From: JASLCR01 sp964407405 | GTDB lineage: Bacteria; Patescibacteriota; Saccharimonadia; Saccharimonadales; Saccharimonadaceae | Direction: 5' to 3' | Assembly: GCA_964407405.1 (NCBI GenBank) | Contig: CAYOVH010000003.1 | Span: 41,196 to 105,195 of the forward strand | DNA: 64,000 nt | Shown: one piece after another, positions 8,883 through 16,956 of the stretch | Layout: each line of letters begins with the position of its first letter | Position numbering within the stretch: position 1 is the first letter of the stretch | The notes under the pieces: model-generated | The model's database searches: none | What the model was told of the DNA's origin: nothing | Seen by the model: only the letters and a program-made list of their open reading frames with translations | Position numbers and translations under genes: made by a program

Positions 8883-9527
8883 CTAGATAACTCCTCGTTT
8901 GTTTGCCTCGGCCATAAGTGCTTTGTACGATTCGGCTGGGTCTTGGCTGCGCATGATCGCTCCACCAGCATTCAACACGTCTACGCCGCCTTGCGCCATA
9001 CTAAACACATTGTCGATCATCACACCACCATCCCAGCCGACTTCAATCGATGGCTGGATAGCACGAATCAAACGAACTTTCTCTAGTTGCATGAGGCTCG
9101 CCGTACCGCCATAATGACCGAGGTCACCACTAAACACCAGTACGTGGTCGGCCTCCTGTATAAGCGGCGCAACTGTTGCCGGCACCGTGCTACGCTGTAA
9201 GGCAACACCTGCTTTGATGCCCGAAGCTTTAACGAATTGGAGCACAGGCAGGATATCCTCCTGGACCTCGGCATGGAAGATAATCAGCCCAGGCTTGAGA
9301 GCCACCAGCGCTTGCACATGCTCGCTCGGACGAGCTACCATGGCGTGGATATCGGCTTGTATTTCGGCTGGCCACCATGCATTTGCTTCATTGATAGTAA
9401 AGGACGGTGCAAATTCTCCATCAGAGATATCGATATGAAGCCGCTGCGCAAATGGATGTACGATCTCGATCATTTGCTTGTACTGATCGTCATTTTCCGC
9501 CAAGATCGCTGGTACAACGACGCTCAT
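8883..9527 (-). CDS. rpe: Ribulose-phosphate 3-epimerase family protein
   Basis: A 214-aa TIM-barrel epimerase that interconverts ribulose 5-phosphate and xylulose 5-phosphate. The metal and catalytic residues appear as HIDISDGEF (residues 31-39), a His near 61 in DIHAMV, and the C-terminal Asp in VGWDGGV. The usual methionine of HxDxMDG is Ser here. It abuts rpiB without a gap. Distant barrel epimerases with other substrates cannot be ruled out. Confidence 0.85.
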   Translation of the reverse strand: MSVVVPAILAENDDQYKQMIEIVHPFAQRLHIDISDGEFAPSFTINEANAWWPAEIQADIHAMVARPSEHVQALVALKPGLIIFHAEVQEDILPVLQFVKASGIKAGVALQRSTVPATVAPLIQEADHVLVFSGDLGHYGGTASLMQLEKVRLIRAIQPSIEVGWDGGVMIDNVFSMAQGGVDVLNAGGAIMRSQDPAESYKALMAEANKRGVI

Positions 9528-9977
9528 CTAGAACTCATCAATCTGCGCGTTGCGCCGCCTAAATCTCGCTGCTCCAGCAAAATCGGTGTTGAGCCATGTC
9601 TCGATAATGCCCTCCCACGCTGCCTCATTGTCTTGGAGTACTCGAGCCGGCAAGCACAGTATATTGCTGTCGTTGTCATACCGTGTCATCCTAGCCTCAT
9701 AGGCGTCCCATATCACGCTAGCGCGTATCCCACGAAAACGATTTGCCGCCATCGCGACGCCCTGGCCGCCGCTACAGATGAGAATCGCTCGCGGATCTTT
9801 CTCTGTATCTCCGATTACTTTGGTCGCCGCCATTTGAGCAAACTCCGGAAAGTCATCATTTGGATCAAGCTCATCATTACCAATATCGGTCACATTGTAG
9901 CCGCGCTTTGCCAAGTAGGCAAAGACTTTCTCTTTCATATGAAAGCCCTGATGATCCGCACCCAAATAGATGTTCAT
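9528..9977 (-). CDS. rpiB: Ribose-5-phosphate isomerase B
   Basis: A 149-aa RpiB/LacAB-type isomerase converting ribulose 5-phosphate to ribose 5-phosphate. It has the N-terminal MNIYLGADHQGFHMKE and the active-site loop CSGGQGVAMAANRFRGIRA. In CSGGQG, Ser-Gly-Gly replaces the common CGTGIG start of that loop. It is the first gene of the sugar-phosphate operon. The ATG at 9977 lies 8 nt after a TATACT -10 box, so it is probably leaderless; a TTG at 9986 also opens the frame but falls on the promoter. Confidence 0.88.
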   Translation of the reverse strand: MNIYLGADHQGFHMKEKVFAYLAKRGYNVTDIGNDELDPNDDFPEFAQMAATKVIGDTEKDPRAILICSGGQGVAMAANRFRGIRASVIWDAYEARMTRYDNDSNILCLPARVLQDNEAAWEGIIETWLNTDFAGAARFRRRNAQIDEF

Positions 9978-9985
9978 ATGTCTCA

Positions 9986-10014
9986 AGTATAAGCGGGATA
10001 AGAATAGATGTAAA
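9986..10014 (-). promoter_or_regulatory. Promoter of the rpiB-rpe-tkt-fba-pfkB operon
   Basis: TTTACA (10009-10014) and TATACT (9986-9991) are separated by exactly 17 nt. The predicted transcript starts within 1-2 nt of the rpiB ATG. Confidence 0.8.
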
Positions 10015-10017
10015 GGA

Positions 10018-10046
10018 TTGACAAAAATGATTATTATCAGTATAAA
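10018..10046 (+). promoter_or_regulatory. Promoter of the small membrane-protein gene at 10107
   Basis: TTGACA (10018-10023), 17-nt spacer, TATAAA (10041-10046). It fires away from the rpiB promoter; the two -35 boxes are only 3 nt apart, so the two polymerases probably compete. It gives a ~50-nt leader with a Shine-Dalgarno. Confidence 0.8.
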
Positions 10047-10106
10047 TAATAGAAGCTTTTGCCGATCAACTGAGACCGTGAAAGTGCACCTCGGAAAGGA
10101 GTAATC

Positions 10107-10358
10107 ATGCTTACTCTCATCGGAAACATCTTGACGCTCATCGGACTCGTTCTACTTCTCGCTCTGCTGTGTACTGTCATAGTAGTATTGGCTTACGGAA
10201 CAAGCTGGTGGCTTATGGGACCGTTTTTTCTTTGGGTTTACGCAGATGACAGAAATGCCCACTGGCTGGAGGTAACATTGAAAGCTCTGGCTGTCATTCT
10301 GTGTCTGATCTTTGGATCGAGCCTCATTGCTGCCATAATCTATCTGGGATCCTACTGA
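10107..10358 (+). CDS. Small two-helix membrane protein
   Basis: The 83-aa product has hydrophobic helices at residues ~8-30 and ~57-80, joined by a loop with WWLMGPFFLWVYADDRNAHW. The ATG follows a clear Shine-Dalgarno (GGAAAGGAG). The gene has its own consensus promoter and its own terminator, so it is a single-gene unit. No family recognised and function unknown. Confidence 0.7.
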   Translation: MLTLIGNILTLIGLVLLLALLCTVIVVLAYGTSWWLMGPFFLWVYADDRNAHWLEVTLKALAVILCLIFGSSLIAAIIYLGSY

Positions 10359-10363
10359 GGTGA

Positions 10364-10395
10364 GCTGGCCGGGAGATGAAACTCTCCCGGCCAGC
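10364..10395. terminator. Strong GC-rich terminator hairpin
   Basis: 12-bp stem GCTGGCCGGGAG / CTCCCGGCCAGC with an 8-nt loop between the convergent 83-aa gene and gap. The T-tract is weak on the plus side. Confidence 0.75.
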
Positions 10396-10426
10396 ACAAT
10401 ATAACTTTTCACCCTACACGTGTATT

Positions 10427-11440
10427 TTATTTTTCCAACTGCTTGCCCACGTCGGCGACCAACTCGACGAGACGATTGCTATAGCCCCACTCATTGTCAT
10501 ACCACACACAAACCTTTACGAGATTACCAGCAACCACACGAGTCAGTGCTAGATCGACAGTGCCCGAGTGGCTGTTACCGATATAGTCGCGAGATACTAG
10601 CGGCTCCTCGGAAACACCGAGAATTCCCTGATAAAACGGCTCATTTGCCGCTTTTTTGAATACATCATTCAATTCTTCGACAGTCACGTCACGACTGAGA
10701 AGCGCTGTCACGTCAGAGATCGAGACCACTGGTGTTGGCACGCGCATCGACAAACCGTCGAACTTGCCTTTGAGTCCAGGAAGAGCCAGCGTGACTGCTG
10801 TCGCAGCACCGGTGCTGGTCGGCACGATGTTTTCGGCTGCATTACGACCTTCGCGCAGGTCTTTCTTTGGCGCGTCTTGAAGCGCCTGAGAAGCCGTATA
10901 GCTATGAACCGTCGTCATGAGAGATTTTTCGACGCCAAACTCAGCGTCAAGGATGGCCATTACCACCGCCAGGCTGTTGGTAGTACAGCTGGCATTGGAG
11001 ACGACCTCGGTTGCACCTTCGATGTTGTCATCATTGGCACCAAGCACGAGCGTATCAACCCCCTCTGACTTCGTTGGACCAGAAATGACGACACGTTTTG
11101 CACCTGCCTGGATATGTTTTGATGCGCCCTCTTTGTCGGTGAAAAATCCGGTTGATTCGATAACCAGATCAACGCCCATATCGCCCCATGGCAATGTTGC
11201 TGGATCGCGCTCAGCTAGGACCTTGATCTTTTTGCCATCGACCACGAGGCCTTCATCGTCATGACTGACATCTTTGTCATATGTGCCGTAGTTGCTGTCG
11301 TGCTTCAAGAGATACGCCAATGTCTGATTGTCTGTCAAGTCATTGATAGCGACAATCTCAAGATCATTGCGCTCAAATGCTATCTTGAATGCATTGCGGC
11401 CGATCCGTCCAAAGCCATTAATCGCGATTTTTGTTGCCAT
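10427..11440 (-). CDS. gap: Glyceraldehyde-3-phosphate dehydrogenase, type I
   Basis: A ~337-aa phosphorylating GAPDH (glycolysis, cytoplasm). It has the NAD-binding start KIAINGFGRIGRNAF, the catalytic SNASCTTNSLA with the active-site Cys, and the substrate loop STGAATAV. The ATG at 11440 is preceded by GAAGGAG at 11 nt; a GTG 12 nt further upstream is less likely. A TATAAT at 11485-11490 is the probable -10 box. It is monocistronic. Confidence 0.95.
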   Translation of the reverse strand: MATKIAINGFGRIGRNAFKIAFERNDLEIVAINDLTDNQTLAYLLKHDSNYGTYDKDVSHDDEGLVVDGKKIKVLAERDPATLPWGDMGVDLVIESTGFFTDKEGASKHIQAGAKRVVISGPTKSEGVDTLVLGANDDNIEGATEVVSNASCTTNSLAVVMAILDAEFGVEKSLMTTVHSYTASQALQDAPKKDLREGRNAAENIVPTSTGAATAVTLALPGLKGKFDGLSMRVPTPVVSISDVTALLSRDVTVEELNDVFKKAANEPFYQGILGVSEEPLVSRDYIGNSHSGTVDLALTRVVAGNLVKVCVWYDNEWGYSNRLVELVADVGKQLEK

Positions 11441-11555
11441 AATTTTGCCCACTCCTTCTAGTTAAAGCATTAGCATTTATTTTGATTATAGCATCGCTGT
11501 CGCTAAGTAACGCAAAAAATATATCTTGATAGTTCACCTTCAGAGAAAGAATAGG

Positions 11556-11593
11556 GGCGGGTGACGCTAGGCATATAGCCAGCGTCACCCGCC
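11556..11593 (-). terminator. Terminator of the 22-codon gene
   Basis: Perfect 13-bp stem GGCGGGTGACGCT / AGCGTCACCCGCC with a 12-nt loop, followed on the minus strand by CCTATTCTTTC. It lies 13 nt after the stop of the short peptide gene. Confidence 0.85.
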
Positions 11594-11606
11594 GCGGGGA
11601 CGGGGA

Positions 11607-11675
11607 TCAGATGCTGCCGTAGTTGAACGCCTCGGTGCCGTTGGTCAAGTTCCCCTGACCGTCGAAAGCATCCAT
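11607..11675 (-). CDS. Short peptide gene (22 aa) with consensus ribosome site
   Basis: The frame encodes MDAFDGQGNLTNGTEAFNYG plus two residues (Ser-Ile) before TGA. AGGAGGTGAG lies 5 nt upstream of the ATG, the strongest Shine-Dalgarno in the window. A candidate promoter (TTGGTC-17-TACTAT, minus strand) lies around 11706-11734, overlapping the start of relA, and a 13-bp-stem terminator follows. Codons end almost only in C or G (GAC, AAC, TTC, TAC, ATC), unlike neighbouring genes. The peptide is acidic and Asn/Gly-rich with no signal peptide. It is not recognised; it could be a signalling or regulatory peptide, or the leader of a lost gene. Confidence 0.6.
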   Translation of the reverse strand: MDAFDGQGNLTNGTEAFNYGSI

Positions 11676-11726
11676 GGATTCTCACCTCCTCTCATCCGTA
11701 AACTAATAGTACTATATACTGGTATT

Positions 11727-13262
11727 ATGACCAAACGTGAGATTCTTGAGCTGGCAACTCCTCATTATACTGAGGATGATTTGTTTGAGCTTGATCACGC
11801 TATGGATATTGCCACAAAAGCTCACCAGGGCCAAAAACGTAGAAGCGGCGAGCCGTACATCATTCACCCCTTGGCGGTCGCAGCTATTCTGATCGGATGG
11901 GAAATGGATATTGATTCGGTAATTGCCGGCGTCTTGCATGACACAGTCGAAGATACCGGTATAACCTTGGAGGATATCGAGACACATTTTGGCGCTGATG
12001 TCGCCTTTCTCGTTGATGGCGTGACCAAAGTCTCTCGAGTGCGCAGCGGCATGCGCGATATCGAGAGCTATCTACCGGCCACAAAAGACAATCTAACCAA
12101 ACTCATGATCGCCGTCGGTCAAGACGTGCGCGTGCTCATCATCAAACTGGCTGACCGTCTCCACAATATGAATACTTTGGAACACATGTCGCGCGACAAG
12201 CAAAAGAAAATCGCTCGTGAGACAATGGAAGTTTTTGCACCACTAGCCGATCGTCTCAATATGGGCCGAGCTCGTGTGCAGCTTGAGGAGCTGAGCTTCC
12301 GGCACCTAACACCAAAAGATTTCTCACGCACAAAAGCGCTCATGGATTCACGGCTCAAAAAAAGCCAGAAAAAACTCGCCAGCGTTCGCCATGAAGTCAC
12401 GAAAAAGCTGGAGCAAGAGAAGATTGATTTTGAGATGGACGGTCGAGTCAAAAGTATCTACAGCGTCTACAAAAAATTGGATCGTGTCGATGGCGATATC
12501 GATCGTATCCATGACCTGATCGCACTGCGGGTCATCGTCAAAGACCTTGATACCTGCTACCTGGTGCTCGGAGTGCTCCATGATCTCTACGCGCCACTCT
12601 TTGATCGCATCAAAGATTATGTCGCCCAACCAAAGATGAATGGCTATCAGAGCCTTCACACGACAGTTCAGACGAGCTCGGGCCAGATTGTTGAGTTTCA
12701 AGTGCGGACCAATGAGATGCACGAGTACGCCGAGCGCGGACTGGCTGCCAGCTTTCACTACAACGAGCAAAAACTCACTGATGCCTATCGACAGAAACAG
12801 ATTGCCGAACTCCCAGAGCACTTGGCATGGATAAAAGACCTGCAACTCACAGCTGCCAAAGCCGGAAAGAAAAAATCTTTTGATGCGCAAAAATTTCGCA
12901 TGAATCTCTTTCGCGATCGTATCTTTATATTCTCTCCGAAAGGCGACATTTATGACCTTCCGACTGGCGCCTATGTGCTTGATTTTGCCTACCGAATCCA
13001 CTCGGATGTAGCCGGACATGCCAGTGGCTTTAAAGTAAATGGTACGATGAAGCCTTTTAGCCACCAGCTAGAGCATGGTGATACCGTAGAAGTACTGACC
13101 AGTAAAACGGCCGTACCAAAAGAACGATGGAAAGAATATATCATCACTCCGCATGCTCGAGAGAAGCTGCGACTCCAGCTTTCTCGAGAAAAGCGGGGGC
13201 TATTTGGAACTGTCACCCAAGCAGCCAAAAAGCTTCGCAATAAAGCCCGACAAAAAAGATAG
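11727..13262 (+). CDS. rel: RelA/SpoT-family (p)ppGpp synthetase/hydrolase, C-terminally short
   Basis: The 511-aa product has the HD hydrolase domain (HPLAVAAILIG...VLHDTVEDT, residues ~40-75) and the synthetase domain (DGRVKSIYSVYKK; YVAQPKMNGYQSLHTTV, ~235-320). A TGS domain (~395-455; DRIFIFSPKGDIYDLP) follows. The usual C-terminal helical, zinc-finger and ACT domains of ~730-aa Rel proteins are missing. Both active sites look intact, so it may be bifunctional. A TATACT box (11715-11720) ends 6 nt before the ATG, indicating a leaderless mRNA. It is convergent with the Nudix gene. Confidence 0.92.
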   Translation: MTKREILELATPHYTEDDLFELDHAMDIATKAHQGQKRRSGEPYIIHPLAVAAILIGWEMDIDSVIAGVLHDTVEDTGITLEDIETHFGADVAFLVDGVTKVSRVRSGMRDIESYLPATKDNLTKLMIAVGQDVRVLIIKLADRLHNMNTLEHMSRDKQKKIARETMEVFAPLADRLNMGRARVQLEELSFRHLTPKDFSRTKALMDSRLKKSQKKLASVRHEVTKKLEQEKIDFEMDGRVKSIYSVYKKLDRVDGDIDRIHDLIALRVIVKDLDTCYLVLGVLHDLYAPLFDRIKDYVAQPKMNGYQSLHTTVQTSSGQIVEFQVRTNEMHEYAERGLAASFHYNEQKLTDAYRQKQIAELPEHLAWIKDLQLTAAKAGKKKSFDAQKFRMNLFRDRIFIFSPKGDIYDLPTGAYVLDFAYRIHSDVAGHASGFKVNGTMKPFSHQLEHGDTVEVLTSKTAVPKERWKEYIITPHAREKLRLQLSREKRGLFGTVTQAAKKLRNKARQKR

Positions 13263-13709
13263 TTATACTAAAAGGCCGATTTTGTACAGATAATGGAACA
13301 CTTCGGGATACGGCTTGCGGATATCATCGAGGTGCAGCAGCTCATCGGCCGACAGCCACATATATGCTTCGTGCTCCCAGCTGAGCTTGATCTCAGTGTC
13401 CTCGTCAATTTCATACAAGTAGATGATGCGATTGAGCGCAATATTCTCACGCTCACTAAAATACGTCAGTGCATAGACTACTTGTAGCTCTGATACGGTC
13501 GCCTGGATACCGGTTTCTTCCTCAAGTTCGCGTGTAGTGCCCCCTTGTAGCGTCTCGCCAGGCTCAATCTCGCCACCGGGAAGATCGGGCTTTTGCGAAC
13601 GATCAGGACGCTCAGGCCACTGGCTCGCACGTAATACCAGATATCTACCGTCAGTTTTTCTACGGACAATAACTTGCCCAGCATTGACGATTGGAATCTT
13701 ATTTGACAT
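13263..13709 (-). CDS. Nudix hydrolase
   Basis: A 148-aa hydrolase of nucleoside diphosphate-linked compounds. The Nudix box GEIEPGETLQGGTTRELEEE runs from residue ~46 with all catalytic Glu residues present. It overlaps the end of the pyrophosphatase gene by 11 nt, so the two are coupled. Substrate cannot be told. Confidence 0.88.
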   Translation of the reverse strand: MSNKIPIVNAGQVIVRRKTDGRYLVLRASQWPERPDRSQKPDLPGGEIEPGETLQGGTTRELEEETGIQATVSELQVVYALTYFSERENIALNRIIYLYEIDEDTEIKLSWEHEAYMWLSADELLHLDDIRKPYPEVFHYLYKIGLLV

Positions 13710-14229
13710 TCCAGCGTTCGATACACTGTTTGATGATCACCTTGGCTTCTTCAACGTCACCCCAGCCCTTGACGATTGTACTGCCAGGCTTCTTGAGGTC
13801 CTTGTAGTGAGTGAAGTGATGCTCGACACGTTTCTTCCAATTTTCACCAAGGTCTTCTAGACTGTTGAGCCAATCGCCTGCTTGACGATCATCAGCTGGA
13901 CGAACAACGATCTTATCGTCAACTTCACCATCGTCTTCAAACTTCATAACGCCAAGTATCTTGGCCTCAAGCCAAACACCTGTTGGTAGCGGCTCGTCAC
14001 ACACGATGAGCGTATCCAATTCGTCGCCATCTTCATCAAGCGTCTGTGGAATAAAGCCATAGCTCACTGGCTTTGCAAAAATTGCCGGCTCTACACGATC
14101 CAGCATAAATGCAGCACGTTCACGATCCCACTCCACCTTAAGCTGCGAACCTTGCGGTATCTCAACAACCGTATTTACCATGCCCTCATCTACATTACCC
14201 GGCGTCAGCACTTGATTAAAATCTGCCAT
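13699..14229 (-). CDS. ppa: Inorganic pyrophosphatase
   Basis: A 176-aa family I soluble pyrophosphatase that drives biosynthesis by removing PPi. The signature DEDGDELDTLIV holds the metal-binding aspartates. KVEWDRERAAFMLDR and the C-terminal KKPGSTIVKGW are also typical. The ATG has a Shine-Dalgarno (GAGAGGAGCG), and a TACACT box lies upstream. It forms a two-gene unit with the following Nudix gene. Confidence 0.93.
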   Translation of the reverse strand: MADFNQVLTPGNVDEGMVNTVVEIPQGSQLKVEWDRERAAFMLDRVEPAIFAKPVSYGFIPQTLDEDGDELDTLIVCDEPLPTGVWLEAKILGVMKFEDDGEVDDKIVVRPADDRQAGDWLNSLEDLGENWKKRVEHHFTHYKDLKKPGSTIVKGWGDVEEAKVIIKQCIERWNVK

Positions 14230-14296
14230 TATCGCTCCTCTCGCATTAGTGTATTCGTACTGTTTTTATTGTAGCAAATTGTTTACAATCAGACAC

Positions 14297-14986
14297 ATGC
14301 TCATTATCGGACATCGAGGTGCTGCTGGGCTAGCACCAGAAAACACATTAGCTGCCTTTAAGAAAGGTATTGCAGCCGGTGCCGATATACTCGAATTTGA
14401 CGTGCAGCTGACCCGCGATCGCATCCCGGTCGTTATTCACGACAACACACTGCTACGCACACATAGAAAGGGGCGCGTTGTGCAACTCTCAAGCTATGCC
14501 AGCTTGCAGGAAGCAGCCAAAAAAGGCCACAAGATCGCGACGCTCGAAGAAGTTCTTGATATGTTTTTTGGTCAGGTATTGCTTAATCTTGAAGTTAAAA
14601 GCCGCGGTGCAGGGAAAGTTGCTGCCAAGCTTATTAAGGAGAAATACATCAAAAAGCCAAGTGACTGGGAAAACATACTATTCTCGTCATTTAAAGCCTT
14701 TGAACTCATAGCTATACGTCGCATTGCCCCAAAAGCGGAAGTAGCGATGCTTCATGATCGCAACCCCTTTACTTTTATGGCCTACGAGCGGCGACTGCAT
14801 TTTACAGCTGTGGGATTTCATCGTTTGCGCGTCAACCCTCTGTCGCTTCAAGTGGCAAAACAGCTCGGTATTTTTACCTACGTCTACACAGTCAACCGAC
14901 CTAGCGCGGCCAAACGACTCGAAGCAGAAGGGATCGATGGCATTGTCACTGATAACCCAAAGCTGCTACGCGATTTCTTGAAATGA
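14297..14986 (+). CDS. Glycerophosphodiester phosphodiesterase
   Basis: A 229-aa GDPD-type TIM barrel, hydrolysing glycerophosphodiesters to glycerol 3-phosphate and alcohol. It has IGHRGAAGLAPENT, the metal-binding ILEFDVQLTRD, the second catalytic His in VIHDNTLLRT, and NLEVKS. I chose ATG 14297, 7 nt after a TACAAT box (14284-14289) at a leaderless spacing; the longer upstream frame has no signal. It may be co-expressed with the phospholipase D-like gene 18 nt downstream, suggesting lipid recycling. Confidence 0.9.
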   Translation: MLIIGHRGAAGLAPENTLAAFKKGIAAGADILEFDVQLTRDRIPVVIHDNTLLRTHRKGRVVQLSSYASLQEAAKKGHKIATLEEVLDMFFGQVLLNLEVKSRGAGKVAAKLIKEKYIKKPSDWENILFSSFKAFELIAIRRIAPKAEVAMLHDRNPFTFMAYERRLHFTAVGFHRLRVNPLSLQVAKQLGIFTYVYTVNRPSAAKRLEAEGIDGIVTDNPKLLRDFLK

Positions 14987-15004
14987 TACAATACTAGCAG
15001 CGTT

Positions 15005-15994
15005 ATGCGTACACCAAAACTTTTACTGCCCCTAGAATATATCGAACAAGCGACCGAGTCTATCGACAATGCCAAAAGTCACGTCACACTGGTCTCTATG
15101 ATCGTGGCCGAGGATAACCGCACCAAGAGACTGATTGATGCTTTGTCAAATGCCGCCAAGCGCGGCGTCAAGGTCAAGGTCGCAGCCGATGTTTTCACTT
15201 TTGGAGAATTCGGTGGACACCTCAGACCATTGCGGTATTATTCCGAAAAATCACGAGCAACCAGCACAATGGCAAAAAAATTGAAAAAAGACGGCATTGA
15301 GTTTACTTGGGTCGGTCGCTTTAGCGCTGCACCGTTTACGGGACGTAATCATATGAAATGCCTCATTGCCGATGACACCGTGTATAGTTTTGGCGGTATC
15401 AATATGGATAGCGACAGCACCGACAATGTCGACTATATGTTTCGTATTGACGACAAGCAGCTAGCACTCGAGCTGCGCGACGATATCGGCCGCATCATCA
15501 ATGCCGACGGCAAGCATTTTTCGTATCGGAGCCACGAATATAGCTTTGGTAAATCATCGAAAGTATTGATCGACGGTGGACTTCAGGGTGATTCGATCAT
15601 CTACCGCCGCGCCTGCCAACTGGCCAGAGATGCCGAGAGCATTCTTTTTGTCTCGCAGTATTGTCCGACAAGCAAGCTTAGCCGTCTCATGTCAAAGAAA
15701 AGCGCCCAGCTATATTTCAATACACCAAAACGGGCAAACAACCGATTGAATGCTATGCTCATCGGCACAAATATGTTTTTTAGCCGAAACAAGACACTCT
15801 ATCAAGGGAATCGGTACCTCCATGGCAAATTTATCATTTTCACCATGCCGAATGGCCAAAAAATCGCCGTCACTGGCTCGCACAACTTCACTTACATTGG
15901 TGTGTTATTTGGTACGCGAGAAATCGCCCTACAGACTGAAGATCCAAAGATCATCAAGCAGCTTGAATCATTCTTCACCAAAAACATCCGATAG
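15005..15994 (+). CDS. Phospholipase D / cardiolipin synthase-like protein
   Basis: A 329-aa PLD-superfamily protein with two HKD regions. The first, NHMKCLIADD...GGINMDS (residues ~115-138), is complete. The second, YLHGKFIIFT...TGSHNF (~277-300), keeps His and Lys but has Thr where Asp is usual. There is no N-terminal membrane anchor. It could transfer phosphatidyl groups (cardiolipin synthesis) or act as a phosphodiesterase. A TACAAT box at 14987-14992 gives a ~5-nt leader. Confidence 0.8.
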   Translation: MRTPKLLLPLEYIEQATESIDNAKSHVTLVSMIVAEDNRTKRLIDALSNAAKRGVKVKVAADVFTFGEFGGHLRPLRYYSEKSRATSTMAKKLKKDGIEFTWVGRFSAAPFTGRNHMKCLIADDTVYSFGGINMDSDSTDNVDYMFRIDDKQLALELRDDIGRIINADGKHFSYRSHEYSFGKSSKVLIDGGLQGDSIIYRRACQLARDAESILFVSQYCPTSKLSRLMSKKSAQLYFNTPKRANNRLNAMLIGTNMFFSRNKTLYQGNRYLHGKFIIFTMPNGQKIAVTGSHNFTYIGVLFGTREIALQTEDPKIIKQLESFFTKNIR

Positions 15995-15999
15995 AGACT

Positions 16000-16956
16000 T
16001 TATTTTCGATTCAATTCATTGAGATATTCACGGATATTGAGCGCAGCTGTCGCACCTTCGCCGACAGCACTCGCGATCTGCAAGGTCGCGCCGCTGCGCA
16101 CATCACCGCTGGCAAATACGCCCGGCATTGCGGTCTCAAGCTTTAGGTCAGTCTTGATATGGCCTACAGGATCAAGCTCAATAGAAGAGCCTTTTAGGAA
16201 TTCCGTATTTGGGAGGAGCCCGACAAAGACGAATACACCATCAGTCTCGATTGTCTTTTCCTCGCCATTTTCAACGACGCGCACACCAGTTACTTTCCCG
16301 TCAGTTGTGACGATCTCTTTGGTTGGCGTCTGCTTATGGACAGTGATTTTTCTCTCATCGATGTATTTTTGCAATTCATCGACTAGCACATCACTTGCCC
16401 TAAAGTCGCTACGCACAACCATATCAATATGCGAGGCAAACCGCGTCAAAAAGATTGCTTCCTGCACTGCCGAATTGCCGCCACCGACAACAACCAGCTT
16501 CTTGTCGCGATAAAACGCACCGTCGCATGTCGCACAGTAATGGACGCCTCTGCCAAAGTATTCTTCCTCACCAGGGACGCCAATTTTCTTGTACTCGCTA
16601 CCTGTGGCAATGAGTACCGTCTTTGCCTCGACTTCTTTGCCGTCAACAACGACCGTCTTTGTTGCACCATTATCGCGAATTTCTGACACATCACCAAAAT
16701 CAATTACTGCACCGAATCGTTCAGCCTGCTGTTGCAGCTGACCGGCCAAGATCATGCCTTCGATACCATCCGGAAAACCAGGGTAATTATCTACTTTGTC
16801 AGTGATTGCCGCTAGGCCGCCAACGACTGATTTTTCGTACAAAATTGTCTCGATATCTTCGCGCGTTGTATAGATCGCTGCTGCCAGCGCGCTTGGCCCG
16901 GCACCAATCATGACGACATCGTGAATAGTCGTATCACTACTGGGCTGCATATGCAT
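16000..16956 (-). CDS. trxB: Thioredoxin reductase (NADPH, FAD)
   Basis: A 318-aa flavoprotein reducing thioredoxin. It has the FAD-binding VVMIGAGPSALAAA, the redox-active CATCDGAFYR (Cys-Ala-Thr-Cys), the NADPH-binding VVVGGGNSAVQEA and the C-terminal FAD motif GVFASGDVR. Its 5' end overlaps the FKBP gene's stop by ~20 nt, so the pair is an envelope/cytosol thiol and folding unit. ATG 16956 and 16950 are both possible. Confidence 0.95.
   Translation of the reverse strand: MHMQPSSDTTIHDVVMIGAGPSALAAAIYTTREDIETILYEKSVVGGLAAITDKVDNYPGFPDGIEGMILAGQLQQQAERFGAVIDFGDVSEIRDNGATKTVVVDGKEVEAKTVLIATGSEYKKIGVPGEEEYFGRGVHYCATCDGAFYRDKKLVVVGGGNSAVQEAIFLTRFASHIDMVVRSDFRASDVLVDELQKYIDERKITVHKQTPTKEIVTTDGKVTGVRVVENGEEKTIETDGVFVFVGLLPNTEFLKGSSIELDPVGHIKTDLKLETAMPGVFASGDVRSGATLQIASAVGEGATAALNIREYLNELNRK

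Noticed and set aside
9237..9992. 251-codon plus-strand frame opposite rpe and rpiB
   Set aside because: Antisense shadow of two conserved genes; no ribosome site or family features.
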